Assembly: GCA_040756375.1 (NCBI GenBank)
Contig: JBFLZC010000008.1
Span: 124,001 to 188,000 of the forward strand
From: VGSG01 sp040756375
GTDB lineage: Bacteria; Desulfobacterota; Desulfomonilia; Desulfomonilales; Desulfomonilaceae
Length of the DNA: 64,000 bases
Direction: 5' to 3'
This document shows positions 41,913 to 50,818 of this stretch, piece by piece (the first letter of the stretch is position 1; each line of letters opens with the position of its first letter). Under the pieces are notes generated by a model. The model had not been told where the DNA came from, did no database searches, and worked only from the letters and a program-made list of their open reading frames with translations. The translations under genes and the position numbers were made by a program.

Positions 41913-41942
41913 AAAAAAAGCGCAAGCGCCGGAAGCGCTTGC
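41913..41942 (-). terminator. Rho-independent terminator upstream of pckG
   Basis: Read on the minus strand: GCAAGCGC, a 5-base loop, GCGCTTGC, GC, then seven T. It ends transcription of the membrane protein gene at 42015-42545. A hairpin with nearly the same arms but no T-run is at about 58493-58514. Confidence 0.82.
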
Positions 41943-42014
41943 AATAAATCAAGTGCCTTTGCGAAGCCTTGCTCATCATTGAGCCGGCAATCAGTTCGCG
42001 CCAACTTCCCGCAT

Positions 42015-42545
42015 TCAGTCTAAAGAGTGGCGCCGTGTCCTATTGATGCCTCCACCCGGAAAAGGGCTCGGTTCTTCAGACGATGCCGGCTTTGGAGGCT
42101 CGCCCGTGGGTTTGGCGCCAGCCGGAGGCGCGGATTCTGCAGGAGGGGCAGGGGAGGGACCTGGCGAAGCACTGGCCCGGGGAAACTCTGACGCTGGTAT
42201 ATGACTGGTGAGCCCCATCTTGTCCAAAGCAGTACACAAGAACTCTCCGAGCCGTTCCTTGGGCACGAGTTTTTCCGTGCCCCACACCAGTGCGAAGATA
42301 ATTGCCGCCACTACGCCCGCCACGATGAGAAAACCGATGAGAGATAGGAGACCGATTAGAATCAGAATGAAGTAGATGGGGAAGAGAAAGCCGTACGCGA
42401 AGCCGCGGCCCACCTTGACAGCCATGCTGTCCTCTTCTTCCCGACCCAGGATGTCGTCGAACAGCTGCACATAATAATTCCTTCCCTGGTAACTGAGAGC
42501 GGCGCTCAGCAAACCCAGGAACAACATGGCAATCAGATAGCGCAT
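42015..42545 (-). CDS. Membrane protein with Pro/Ala-rich tail
   Basis: 176 residues; GGAGGA lies before the ATG. A leader-like N-terminal hydrophobic helix (MRYLIAMLFLGLLSAALS) is followed by a polar stretch (LFDDILGREEEDSM), then a long hydrophobic region (about 50-90) that fits two membrane helices. A cytosolic or periplasmic part ends in a Pro/Ala/Ser-rich tail. Family unknown. It lies between ffh and pckG on the same strand and is closed by a terminator. Confidence 0.65.
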   Translation of the reverse strand: MRYLIAMLFLGLLSAALSYQGRNYYVQLFDDILGREEEDSMAVKVGRGFAYGFLFPIYFILILIGLLSLIGFLIVAGVVAAIIFALVWGTEKLVPKERLGEFLCTALDKMGLTSHIPASEFPRASASPGPSPAPPAESAPPAGAKPTGEPPKPASSEEPSPFPGGGINRTRRHSLD

Positions 42546-42679
42546 AGTAATCCTCCGTGTGGAATCTGTGAGGCCTCCTCTTGATGCTTTCGAGGACTGC
42601 GCAACTAAGGTCGCGAAAAGGGGACAAGGGTCGGCTCTGTTTCGCCCCGTTCAGCCGGGAAACTCGCAGTGAGGAGGGT

Positions 42680-44218
42680 CTAACGCTTGCGAGCTTTCTT
42701 TCGCGCCTTCTTCGCCTCTTTGCTCTTCTTTCTACGCTTTTCCAGGGACTTCTTGGAAACTACCTTGCCTCGGCCGACCTCCGGCATACCGAAAGGCCCT
42801 CCCATTCCCATCATGGGTTGATCCGCGCCGGCTGCGGCCTCGAGACCACCTCCAAAGAGGTTCCTCACTCCCTTCATGCGCTTCCAACGACCCCGGAGCT
42901 TGCCGCCTCCCATGGCAACCATGAGGTCGCGCATGTCCTTGAACTTGCCCAGTAGTTCCTTGACTTCGGACTCCTTGCGCCCTGAGCCTCGTGCGATGCG
43001 TCGGGCTCTACTATCATCAATGAGCTCCGGGCGCTTCCGTTCGGCAGGAGTCATGGAGCTGATCATGGATTCCATGCGGACCAGTTCGTAGTCGTCGGTC
43101 TTGGCCACGCCGGGAGGCATACCGCCGGAGAAGAAGGGCAGTTTCTCCATCACGTCCTGGAGAGGCCCCATCTTCTTTATTGTCTTGATCTGGTTCAGAA
43201 AGTCGCTGAGATCGAACTGCCCTTGGAGCATCCGCAGGGCGTCTTCTTCTGCTTTCTTTTCGTCAACGACCTCTTCGAAATCCTTGACAAGGCCGACCAC
43301 GTCTCCGAACCCAAGAATGCGGGAAGCCAGTCCGTCGGGTCGGAATTCTTCGAGGCGGTCCAGCCCCTCTCCCATTCCCACGAATTTGATGGGAACACCT
43401 GTGGCCTCTTTGATAGAGATCGCTGCGCCGCCGCGTGCATCGCCGTCCAGCTTGGTCAGGATGAATCCGGTAAGCCTGATCCGCTCGTTGAAGGCATTGG
43501 CTATGTTGACGGATTCCTGGCCGATCATCGCGTCGCACACCAGCAGAACATCATCCGGCGCGGTTTTTTCCTGGATGAGACGCAGCTCTTCCATAAGCGG
43601 TTCATCAATAGTCAAACGGCCCGCGGTGTCGAATATGGTTACGTCGCAGCCTTTTCTATAGGCTTCTTCGAGCGATCGACCGCATATTTCCGGTGGGCTG
43701 GCGCCGCCATCCGTGAAGACAGGCACGCCCAAATCTGAACCGAGCGTGACCAATTGCTGCACAGCAGCGGGTCGGTACACGTCCGCGGCAACCAGCATGG
43801 GGCTCTTCCCGGTCTTTGAAAGGTACTTGGCAAGCTTGGCGGCTGTGGTAGTCTTCCCGGAGCCCTGAAGACCCACCATCATAATTGAACTGACCGGCCG
43901 AGTGCGCAAACTCAGTGAGGCGTCTTCCGGGCCCATGAGCCGGATCAGTTCGTCATGACAAAGCTTTATGAAATGATCTCCGGGTGATACACGCAGCTTC
44001 TTTTCTTTGTGTTTCACCCGGGTGAGGACGATGTCTCCGAGAGCCTTTTCTTTCACCCGATCCAGGAATGCGCTGGCAACGTGGAACTCCACGTCTGCTT
44101 CCAGAAGTGAGACGCGTATCATCTGCAGGGCGGCGGAGAGATTCTCCTCCGTGATCGTGCGCATGCCCTGCATGTAATCTCGGACATCTCGAAAACCCTT
44201 GCTCAGGATCTCGAGCAC
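42680..44218 (-). CDS. ffh: Ffh, signal recognition particle GTPase
   Basis: 512 residues from a GTG start with GGGAGG seven bases upstream. The N domain is followed by the G domain with G1 GLQGSGKTTTAAKLA, DTAGR and TKLDGDARGG, then the Met-rich M domain (about 330-450, with MRDLMVAMGGGKLRGRW). A Lys-rich C-terminal tail (KKSLEKRRKKSKEAKKARKK) is longer than usual. Ffh with 4.5S RNA targets ribosomes making membrane proteins to FtsY. I did not see the SRP RNA gene in the window. Confidence 0.97.
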   Translation of the reverse strand: MLEILSKGFRDVRDYMQGMRTITEENLSAALQMIRVSLLEADVEFHVASAFLDRVKEKALGDIVLTRVKHKEKKLRVSPGDHFIKLCHDELIRLMGPEDASLSLRTRPVSSIMMVGLQGSGKTTTAAKLAKYLSKTGKSPMLVAADVYRPAAVQQLVTLGSDLGVPVFTDGGASPPEICGRSLEEAYRKGCDVTIFDTAGRLTIDEPLMEELRLIQEKTAPDDVLLVCDAMIGQESVNIANAFNERIRLTGFILTKLDGDARGGAAISIKEATGVPIKFVGMGEGLDRLEEFRPDGLASRILGFGDVVGLVKDFEEVVDEKKAEEDALRMLQGQFDLSDFLNQIKTIKKMGPLQDVMEKLPFFSGGMPPGVAKTDDYELVRMESMISSMTPAERKRPELIDDSRARRIARGSGRKESEVKELLGKFKDMRDLMVAMGGGKLRGRWKRMKGVRNLFGGGLEAAAGADQPMMGMGGPFGMPEVGRGKVVSKKSLEKRRKKSKEAKKARKKARKR

Positions 44219-44377
44219 TTACAAACCTCCCGTACGTGGGAATGGACGTTCCCGAAGAACATTTCCATTAGCATAGAGACACGTAAAATGTAAGTATTTT
44301 CTTCGCTTGCCCGCATTGGGCTTTTCTGTTATAAGGTGAGTCCGCTTTGATGCACCCGTGTGTGGGATGGGGCAGCT

Positions 44378-45541
44378 ATGCTCGCGCAATTCCGTAGGTT
44401 TCAGGTTAAGACGCAGATCCTGTTCGGTCGCGGCGCGATCCAGTCTCTCGGAGAACTGGCATCCGAGCTGGGCGCCAAGGCGTGCCTGCTCATCGCAGAC
44501 AGGGCACTGGAAGAAACAGGAATACTGGATAAGGTTCGCGGCATTCTGAGGGAATCCGGCCTCCGAAGCGTCGAGTTCCTTGGGACAGAACCGGAGCCCT
44601 ATCTGGACAATGCCGACGAAGCGGCACAGCTTGGACGTGATGGCCAGGCAGAGCTGGTGATCGGTATGGGAGGCGGCTCGGTTATGGATACGGCCAAGGC
44701 CGCGGCCGCTCTGATCCGAAACGGCGGCAATGCCGGCGACTATGTCGGTTTGAATCTGGTCCCCGGGCCCAGCCTACCGACGATCATGGTTCCTACGACC
44801 GCAGGAACCGGCTCCGAAGTCACCTTTACGGCCGTATTCACCAATCGGCAAACCAAGGCAAAAGGCGGGATCAACAGCCCGCATCTCTTTCCCGATCGGG
44901 CGCTGCTGGACGCGGAACTGACTCTCTTGCTGCCACCGGGCGTCACCGCCGCCACCGGCATGGATGCGCTGACCCACGCCATTGAGTCTTACACGAGCAG
45001 GTCGAGCACCGTCTTCACCGAAGCGCTCTCCCTCACAGCCATTCGGTTGATCAGTCGCTTCCTCCGTCGAGCAGTGTTTCACGGCAACGACGCGGAGGCG
45101 CGCGAAGGGATGCTCATGGGAAGCCTTCTCGGAGGGATGGGACTTGCCGATGCCGGAGTGGGAGCCGCGCACGCGCTTGCTTATCCTCTTGGGGGCAATT
45201 ACCGCATACCGCACGGCCTGGCAAATGCTGTATTGATTCCGCATGTCATGGATTTCAACCTTCCCGCCGCGGAAGAGAAGTTCGCCATGATAGCCAGGAG
45301 TATGGGCGAGGCAGTCGAGGGCTTGCCGCCGGGATTGGCCGGTAGCCTTGCTGTGGAGTCAGTTGCCAGGCTGTGTAGCGATATCGGCATACCCCATTCG
45401 CTTGCTGAACTGGATATCCCGCGGTCCGATGTCCCGACACTGGTGGAAGGAGCGCTCAAAGTTACACGGCCTGTGGAGAACAACCCGCGATTCATGGGCG
45501 CAAAAGAAGCGGAAGTCATCTATGAACGAGCATTCGGTTGA
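44378..45541 (+). CDS. kdnB: Iron-containing alcohol dehydrogenase, KdnB-like (Kdo 8-oxidase)
   Basis: 387 residues of the group III (Fe-dependent) alcohol dehydrogenases. The NAD-binding GGGSVMDTAKAAA and the metal ligands (Asp in LLDAEL, His in DALTHAIES, His in IPHGLANA and IPHVM) are present. The next two genes are a DegT-type aminotransferase and a KdsB-like CMP-transferase. That trio is the order known for kdnB-kdnA-kdsB of Shewanella, where KdnB oxidises C8 of Kdo so that KdnA can aminate it. The family is sure; the Kdo substrate is inference from context. ATG 44378 is chosen over a GTG at 44360. Confidence 0.8.
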   Translation: MLAQFRRFQVKTQILFGRGAIQSLGELASELGAKACLLIADRALEETGILDKVRGILRESGLRSVEFLGTEPEPYLDNADEAAQLGRDGQAELVIGMGGGSVMDTAKAAAALIRNGGNAGDYVGLNLVPGPSLPTIMVPTTAGTGSEVTFTAVFTNRQTKAKGGINSPHLFPDRALLDAELTLLLPPGVTAATGMDALTHAIESYTSRSSTVFTEALSLTAIRLISRFLRRAVFHGNDAEAREGMLMGSLLGGMGLADAGVGAAHALAYPLGGNYRIPHGLANAVLIPHVMDFNLPAAEEKFAMIARSMGEAVEGLPPGLAGSLAVESVARLCSDIGIPHSLAELDIPRSDVPTLVEGALKVTRPVENNPRFMGAKEAEVIYERAFG

Positions 45542-45628
45542 CGCGGATCATAGTTCACCGGAGCGTCCGCGGTAAGTGCCGAATTCGCTGAAGCAGTTGA
45601 ATCTTAGAGCTTACAGTCAGGAGGCCCC

Positions 45629-46834
45629 ATGCCGGGATATGAATGGATGGGTGAACTGGAAAAGGAACAGATCAACGAGGTTCTGGAGACCGGCATCCTT
45701 TTCCGATACGAATTCGACGCAGAGCGAAGAGGAGTATGTAAGGTAAGGGAATTTGAAGAGAAATTCGCTCGCTACAATGGAGCTGTGTACGCTCACGCGG
45801 TATCTTCGGGGAGCGCCGCCTTGAAGGTGGCTTTGGCTGCCCTTGGAGTGGGGCACGGCGACGAAGTGGTTACCCAGGGATTCACATTCATCGCTACTTT
45901 CGAAGCCATCATTGAGGCAGGAGCGGTGCCGGTTCCCGCGGAGATCGATGACACTCTGAACATGGACCCGGCAGACTTTGAAAAGAAGATCACGGACAGG
46001 ACCAAGGCTGTCATCCCGGTGCACATGCTGGGATCGCCCGCCCGCATTCAAGAGATCATTGAGATCGCTCGTAAACGCAACATCAAGGTCGTGGAGGACA
46101 CCGCCCAGGCGGTAGGCGCGGCAGTTGGGGGCAAAAAACTTGGCACCTGGGGTGACATGGGCACCTACTCCTTTGACTTTTACAAGACCATCACCACCGG
46201 AGAAGGCGGAATGGTGGTGACTAATGACCGAGATCTGTACATCCGAGCGTCCGAATATGCGGACCACGGTCATGACCATAATCCCAACGTGGGGCGAGCT
46301 CTGGAAGGTCGAAGCTTCTTGGGGTTCAACTACCGCATGATGGAGCTTCAGGGCGCCTTAGGCGTAGCTCAGCTTTCCAAAGTGGACGAGATGATCCTGC
46401 GCCAGAAGCAGAACCAGTCCATGATCAGGGAGACCCTGGAAAGTATCGACGGGATCACCATGAGGGTCTTGCCGGAAGACGGGAAGGATAGCTACACTCA
46501 TATCTGCTTCTTCTTGCCCAACGCTGACAAGGCGATCGCCTTTCAGAAGCGGCTGGCTCAGGGCGGGGTAAATGCCATATATTTCAAGAATAACTTCTGG
46601 CATTACCTGGCCAATTGGCAGCATTTGATCGACAAGAAGACCGCCTGGACCCATCCACATCCTTTGGGTGGACCTATCTCCGGAGGCAAGGTGAACTTTT
46701 CATCTGATATGCTTCCACAGACTGACGCAATGCTGGCGCGGGTGCTGGTGATGCCTGTTCCGCTCCAGATGGACGAAGAACGTATCCGCCAGATGGTGAT
46801 GGCCCTTCAGTCCAGCGCGGAAGAGGTCCTTTGA
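45629..46834 (+). CDS. kdnA: DegT/DnrJ-type aminotransferase, KdnA-like
   Basis: 401 residues. The PLP Lys lies in SFDFYKTITTGEGG; the phosphate-binding SSGSAALKVAL and the Asp of VVEDTAQAVGA are also conserved, as in sugar aminotransferases of the DegT/DnrJ/EryC1 class. Beside a KdnB-like oxidoreductase and a KdsB-like gene it fits KdnA, which aminates 8-oxo-Kdo using glutamate to give 8-amino-Kdo (Kdo8N) for lipopolysaccharide. The stop overlaps the TTG start of the next gene, so the two are translationally coupled. Substrate assigned by context. Confidence 0.8.
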   Translation: MPGYEWMGELEKEQINEVLETGILFRYEFDAERRGVCKVREFEEKFARYNGAVYAHAVSSGSAALKVALAALGVGHGDEVVTQGFTFIATFEAIIEAGAVPVPAEIDDTLNMDPADFEKKITDRTKAVIPVHMLGSPARIQEIIEIARKRNIKVVEDTAQAVGAAVGGKKLGTWGDMGTYSFDFYKTITTGEGGMVVTNDRDLYIRASEYADHGHDHNPNVGRALEGRSFLGFNYRMMELQGALGVAQLSKVDEMILRQKQNQSMIRETLESIDGITMRVLPEDGKDSYTHICFFLPNADKAIAFQKRLAQGGVNAIYFKNNFWHYLANWQHLIDKKTAWTHPHPLGGPISGGKVNFSSDMLPQTDAMLARVLVMPVPLQMDEERIRQMVMALQSSAEEVL

Positions 46835-47619
46835 AAACCCACCCTAACGGCCGACGACCAAATCGGATCGTTGGATTCATTCCTGCCCGAGCCGAGTCTT
46901 CACGATTCCCGGGTAAACCCCTGGCGGACATTCTCGGCAAGCCCATGATCATGCAGGTTATGGAGCGAGTTGCTCAGTCGCCGCTGCTGGACGACGTGTG
47001 CGTCGCTACTGATTCGGAAGCTATTTCCGACGCAGTTCGGCAACATGGCGGAAAAGCCGTCATGACTGCTGCAGTGCATCCATCCGGCTCGGATCGAGTC
47101 GCTGAAGCTGCACGGCACATGGGTCTACAGCCTGATGACATCGTGGTGAACATCCAAGGAGATCAGCCTCTCCTGGAGCCCGAAATGATCGCAGAAGTGG
47201 TCCAATCTCTTCTCGATGATCCGTACATCCCCATGAGCACACTCATTTACCGGATCGTCCGGGACGAAGAGATTACTCATCCGAACGCAGTGAAAACCAC
47301 TTTCGATCGCAACGGTTTTGCCTTGTATTTCTCTCGATCTACTATTCCCCATTTCAGTGTGCGGGGACTGGAGCCCGCATACTACAAGCACCACGGGATT
47401 TATGGCTACCGAAACGATTTCCTCCAGGCCTTTGCTCAATTAGCCCCAAGCCCCCTGGAAATAGCGGAGCGTCTGGAGCAGCTGCGGGCGCTTGAGAATG
47501 GGTACCGGATCAAGGTGGTCATTACGGATAAGGACTCCATAGAAGTGGACACTCCTCAGGATCTGGAACGCGTGCGTGCCGTTCTCGCCAGAGAGCAATT
47601 GACAAAGCCAAAAACGTGA
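46831..47619 (+). CDS. kdsB: KdsB-like CMP-Kdo synthetase, probably for 8-amino-Kdo
   Basis: 262 residues starting at TTG 46831, which overlaps the aminotransferase stop (TTGA); no other in-frame start lies before the family motif. FIPARAESSRFPGKPL, the VATDSEAI strand, VNIQGDQPLLEPEMI and a Lys-rich HHGIYGYR motif identify a CMP-Kdo synthetase. It activates Kdo (or Kdo8N, in Shewanella) with CTP for transfer to lipid A. Whether the cell has a second, ordinary KdsB cannot be seen here. Confidence 0.9.
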   Translation: MKTHPNGRRPNRIVGFIPARAESSRFPGKPLADILGKPMIMQVMERVAQSPLLDDVCVATDSEAISDAVRQHGGKAVMTAAVHPSGSDRVAEAARHMGLQPDDIVVNIQGDQPLLEPEMIAEVVQSLLDDPYIPMSTLIYRIVRDEEITHPNAVKTTFDRNGFALYFSRSTIPHFSVRGLEPAYYKHHGIYGYRNDFLQAFAQLAPSPLEIAERLEQLRALENGYRIKVVITDKDSIEVDTPQDLERVRAVLAREQLTKPKT

Positions 47620-47744
47620 TGATATGGGATTAGACGCAAGTGAGCAGGGCACGAGATGAAGTTCGCCCCGGCCTCGGGCAGGCGTGAGTCCGGTCGAGAC
47701 CCTTTTCGTGCCGCCGGCCATGACAAATAGGAGCGTGAAGCGTA

Positions 47745-47963
47745 TTGGCAAGGGATGACAACATCAAGGTTGAAGGCACTGTGGTCAAAGTACATTCCGG
47801 CGGAATGTACCAGGTGGAAACAGATGACGGAAGAAGCATCCGGACAAAGCTGTCCGGCAGGATGTCACGCTATCGTATCAAGGTTCTCCTCGGCGATCGC
47901 GTGACGGTTGCTCTCTCTCCTTACGATCTATCCCACGGCTTGATCGTCTACCGAAACAAGTAA
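47745..47963 (+). CDS. infA: Translation initiation factor IF-1
   Basis: 72 residues, the standard IF-1 length and S1-like OB fold (IKVEGTVVKVHSGGMYQVE, LSGRMSRYRIKVLLGDRV, ending LIVYRNK). The start is TTG, with AGGAG 11 bases upstream. IF-1 binds the 30S A site during initiation. It follows kdsB by 125 bases; no ribosomal-protein genes are near. The residues differ from typical IF-1 (MA-R-D-D instead of MAKED), which may mean this is one of two copies. Confidence 0.92.
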   Translation: MARDDNIKVEGTVVKVHSGGMYQVETDDGRSIRTKLSGRMSRYRIKVLLGDRVTVALSPYDLSHGLIVYRNK

Positions 47964-48156
47964 TCCACTCAGTGACCTCGTTTTCAGCAAGTCAAAATGG
48001 AATCCTGAGCAAGGTTGTGCATGGAATCCACGCGCATTGGCTTTCTGTTCGTAGTGCGCCCGATCCCACGGCTTGAAGTATTTATGCGCACTTTGCAGGC
48101 CCGGAGTTCGGACGCCAACAATTTGAGACTAGCTTGCTAGATCGAGAGGCAGTTTC

Positions 48157-49077
48157 ATGGAGATACTCTTTCTGGGCACCGGAAGCGCGTGGAGCGTACC
48201 CGAGCATTCGTGTGAATGTGTCATTTGCAAGGAGATGAGGCACAGAGGCGAGGAGCGCACCCGCACATCTTTCCTTGTGAAGAGCCACGAAGCATTGCTC
48301 GTCGATTGCGGGCCTGACCTCCTGAGACAGATGAAGGCCCACAACCTTACTCGTCCGGACGCTGTGCTCGTCACTCACGAGCACTCGGACCACTTTATTG
48401 GGATGGACGATCTGCTTGCGTTCCGCCGCTCCATGCCGAAAGACGCATGGGTTCCAATCCCCTTGTACGCTACCGCGACGGCCTGGAAAGCCATCGAAGC
48501 GCGCTTCGGGTACCTGATCGGGTCCTTGATCGAAAAAAGAGAAGCGGTGCCCGGCGAGTCACTAGAAGGACTGAGCACGAGGGTGACACCGTTCAAAACT
48601 TTTCATGGCCCCACTGCGGCAGGCTCGGTCGGATACGTGATTGAGGAAGAACAAGGTAACCGTTCTTGCAAGCTCGTGTACACGTCGGATTTTCTCCGCG
48701 TGGATGTCGAGCCTTCCTTGCTCCTGACCCCCGACGTGTTGATCATACAATCGCACTGGCTCAATGAGCCGACGAACAACCGGCCCAATCACATGAGCTT
48801 CCAGAGGGCTATGGACTTTATTCGGCGATGGAAACCGCGAAATTCCACTTACTTGGTTCACGTATCCGCGGGAGATCAAGTGCCCGGAGATCCTGCCAAC
48901 AACGCGCTTAACAAGCTGGAGCCGCTGTCACCGCTGATTTCGCCTCTAACGGGGGAGCCTTACCCGATCCCCAAATGCCAGCCCGAATGGGAAGCTGTGA
49001 TAGAACGAATCAGGAAGGAACTAGACCTCCCTGGACCTGTGGTGGTAGCAAAGGATGGGCTTTGTGTGCAGGCGTGA
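48157..49077 (+). CDS. PhnP-like metallo-beta-lactamase-fold hydrolase
   Basis: 306 residues. The N-terminus (LFLGTGSAWSVPEHSC) with Cys in CECVICK is typical of PhnP-like enzymes that carry an extra metal site. The di-metal motif THEHSDH follows, then VYTSDFLRVDVEP. PhnP itself is a phosphodiesterase acting on cyclic phosphates in phosphonate degradation; relatives act elsewhere. No phn genes are near, so the substrate is open. The gene is well separated (193 bases) from infA. Confidence 0.8.
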   Translation: MEILFLGTGSAWSVPEHSCECVICKEMRHRGEERTRTSFLVKSHEALLVDCGPDLLRQMKAHNLTRPDAVLVTHEHSDHFIGMDDLLAFRRSMPKDAWVPIPLYATATAWKAIEARFGYLIGSLIEKREAVPGESLEGLSTRVTPFKTFHGPTAAGSVGYVIEEEQGNRSCKLVYTSDFLRVDVEPSLLLTPDVLIIQSHWLNEPTNNRPNHMSFQRAMDFIRRWKPRNSTYLVHVSAGDQVPGDPANNALNKLEPLSPLISPLTGEPYPIPKCQPEWEAVIERIRKELDLPGPVVVAKDGLCVQA

Positions 49078-49156
49078 ATACCCGGAACGACGCTCTGAGC
49101 TTTGGGCACGGAGTGAAAATGTCGAATTCTAGATCATGTGCGAGTGAGAGGTACCT

Positions 49157-49552
49157 ATGGGTGAAGATCTGAAGGAAAAGACTGCTCGGATAGCAAAACT
49201 CTACTTCGAGGGTTATAAACAAGAAGGGCCTTTCGACCTTTGGCGCTCGTTTGACAAGGGCCTCGCGCGAGATTTATCGCTGTTCATCACCGGACAGATG
49301 TACGCGAGGGAGCGAATTCCTCACACAACGCGGCAACTCATCACAATTGCTGCGCTGACCGTCCTGGGACGGACGGAAGAATTGAAGTTACACATATACG
49401 GAGCTCTCAACGTGGGTTGCGACCCGAAGGATGTGGCCGAGGTCATTTTCCAGTGCGGGATTTATGGCGGGATCCCGTGCGTAAACCAAGCCTTGAAAGT
49501 CCTGCGAGAGGTGCTGCAGGAAAGAGGTCAGTGGCCTCTGGCGCTGGACTAA
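49157..49552 (+). CDS. Carboxymuconolactone-decarboxylase-like (CMD) protein
   Basis: 131 residues with the CMD helix pattern (RQLITIAALTVLGRTEELKLHIYGALNVGC, AEVIFQCGIYGGIPC). The CxxC of the AhpD-type thiol branch is absent, so it is nearer the gamma-carboxymuconolactone decarboxylase branch. Its real reaction is unknown. The last 4 bases overlap the convergent zinc-ribbon gene. Upstream ribosome site: GAGAGG. Confidence 0.82.
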   Translation: MGEDLKEKTARIAKLYFEGYKQEGPFDLWRSFDKGLARDLSLFITGQMYARERIPHTTRQLITIAALTVLGRTEELKLHIYGALNVGCDPKDVAEVIFQCGIYGGIPCVNQALKVLREVLQERGQWPLALD

Positions 49553-49800
49553 TCGTCGAGGGTGAACTCGAAATCTTCGCCGACATCTTCCAGATCGAGC
49601 TCAGCCTCATCACGGCGCGCGGGGGCCTCTATGGTCTTCATGACGCCGGAACCTCCGCCCGTGAAGACCTCCTCCAGGATTACTTCCGGGGGTTCCTGGT
49701 AGACCCCGAGTTTCCTCCGGAGGAGGCTTAGGTCCCGGTCGCACGCGGGACATCTCAGATTGTAATCGAAGCTCACGAACCCGCACCTGTCACATTTCAC
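49549..49800 (-). CDS. Small zinc-ribbon protein
   Basis: 83 residues starting with MKCDRCGFVSFDYNLRCPAC, a four-Cys zinc ribbon (CxxC...CxxC). The rest is acidic and probably flexible (EEVFTGGGSGVMKT, LDLEDVGEDFEFTLDD). GGAGGT lies about 10 bases before the ATG. No catalytic motif; could be a regulator or an adaptor. Known ribbon-type proteins of this size are common but mostly uncharacterised. Confidence 0.7.
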   Translation of the reverse strand: MKCDRCGFVSFDYNLRCPACDRDLSLLRRKLGVYQEPPEVILEEVFTGGGSGVMKTIEAPARRDEAELDLEDVGEDFEFTLDD

Positions 49801-49853
49801 CGCGCACCTCCGATGAACGCCAAGGCCCTTAAACCAATTGAGTCAAGATTAGC

Positions 49854-50723
49854 ATGAACCCATTGAAAGATCAATTCATGTGGTACATGGCGCATGGAAA
49901 GCCTTCCAAAAGGAACCTTATCAAGCTCCTGCCAATCATTCTCGTGCTCATCGCCGTCGCGTGTGCCAGTGTACCCCATACGGGCCGCCGGCAGTTCAAC
50001 GTCGTTTCGGACAAGCAATTGAACGCTTTGGGCTTGAAGGTGTTCGATGAAATCGTGATGAAGGAGCCGCAATCCAAGAACGAGCGGGTGAACAGTTCTG
50101 TGAAGAAGGTCGCGGACAACGTGATCAAAGCTGCCGAACGCATCGACCGGCCGGGATTCGACTGGAAAGTGGCCATCATTGAAGACGACACGCCTAACGC
50201 GTTCTGTTTGCCGGGAGGAAAGATCGTAGTCTGTACCGGCATCCTGCCCCACGCAAAGAACGAAGCAGGTTTGGCGGCAATCATCGCGCACGAAATAGCT
50301 CATGCAGTGACAAAGCACGGAGCGGAACGCCTCAGCCAAAAGCTGGCCCTGGAAGGTGCTCTTAACATTGGTGGCCAGGTCTTACGTGGAGAAGACGGCA
50401 GCATCAGCACGGGAACGAAACTCCTACTTTCCGCGCTCGGCATGGGGGGAACAGTAGGGATAATTCTGCCGTACTCACGTACCCATGAATTCGAAGCCGA
50501 CAGAATCGGGCAGGTATACATGGCTGCCGCAGGGTACGACCCGGAAGAGTCAGTCAGACTCTGGGAGCGCATGTCCAAGATCAAGAAACCTCCGATTCCC
50601 ATTTGGCTTTCTACTCACCCTGCGGATGCGGATCGCATCAAGAAATTGAAGGAGTTTCTCCCGGATTCCATGAAATACTACCGCGACGCGGCCACGAAAT
50701 ACGGGGTCGGCGGATCCTTGTAG
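49854..50723 (+). CDS. M48-family metalloprotease, probable lipoprotein
   Basis: 289 residues. A hydrophobic segment (LIKLLPIILVLIAVACA) ends in Cys, acceptable as a lipobox (IAVAC). The peptidase motif HEIAHA and the downstream Glu of HEFEADRIG bind Zn as in M48 peptidases. The end (STHPADADRIKKL) is typical of the periplasmic LoiP/BepA-like group, which degrade misfolded outer-membrane proteins. The start lacks a good ribosome site, so one of the other in-frame ATGs (for example 49878) may be used. Confidence 0.85.
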   Translation: MNPLKDQFMWYMAHGKPSKRNLIKLLPIILVLIAVACASVPHTGRRQFNVVSDKQLNALGLKVFDEIVMKEPQSKNERVNSSVKKVADNVIKAAERIDRPGFDWKVAIIEDDTPNAFCLPGGKIVVCTGILPHAKNEAGLAAIIAHEIAHAVTKHGAERLSQKLALEGALNIGGQVLRGEDGSISTGTKLLLSALGMGGTVGIILPYSRTHEFEADRIGQVYMAAAGYDPEESVRLWERMSKIKKPPIPIWLSTHPADADRIKKLKEFLPDSMKYYRDAATKYGVGGSL

Positions 50724-50818
50724 CGACTGTTGCCAAACCAACGACTGTTTCCGAGAATTATCCCGAGGACCACATCGGATACGCTTTCGAGTGGACATGA
50801 ATCTCACGGGAGGTTGAT

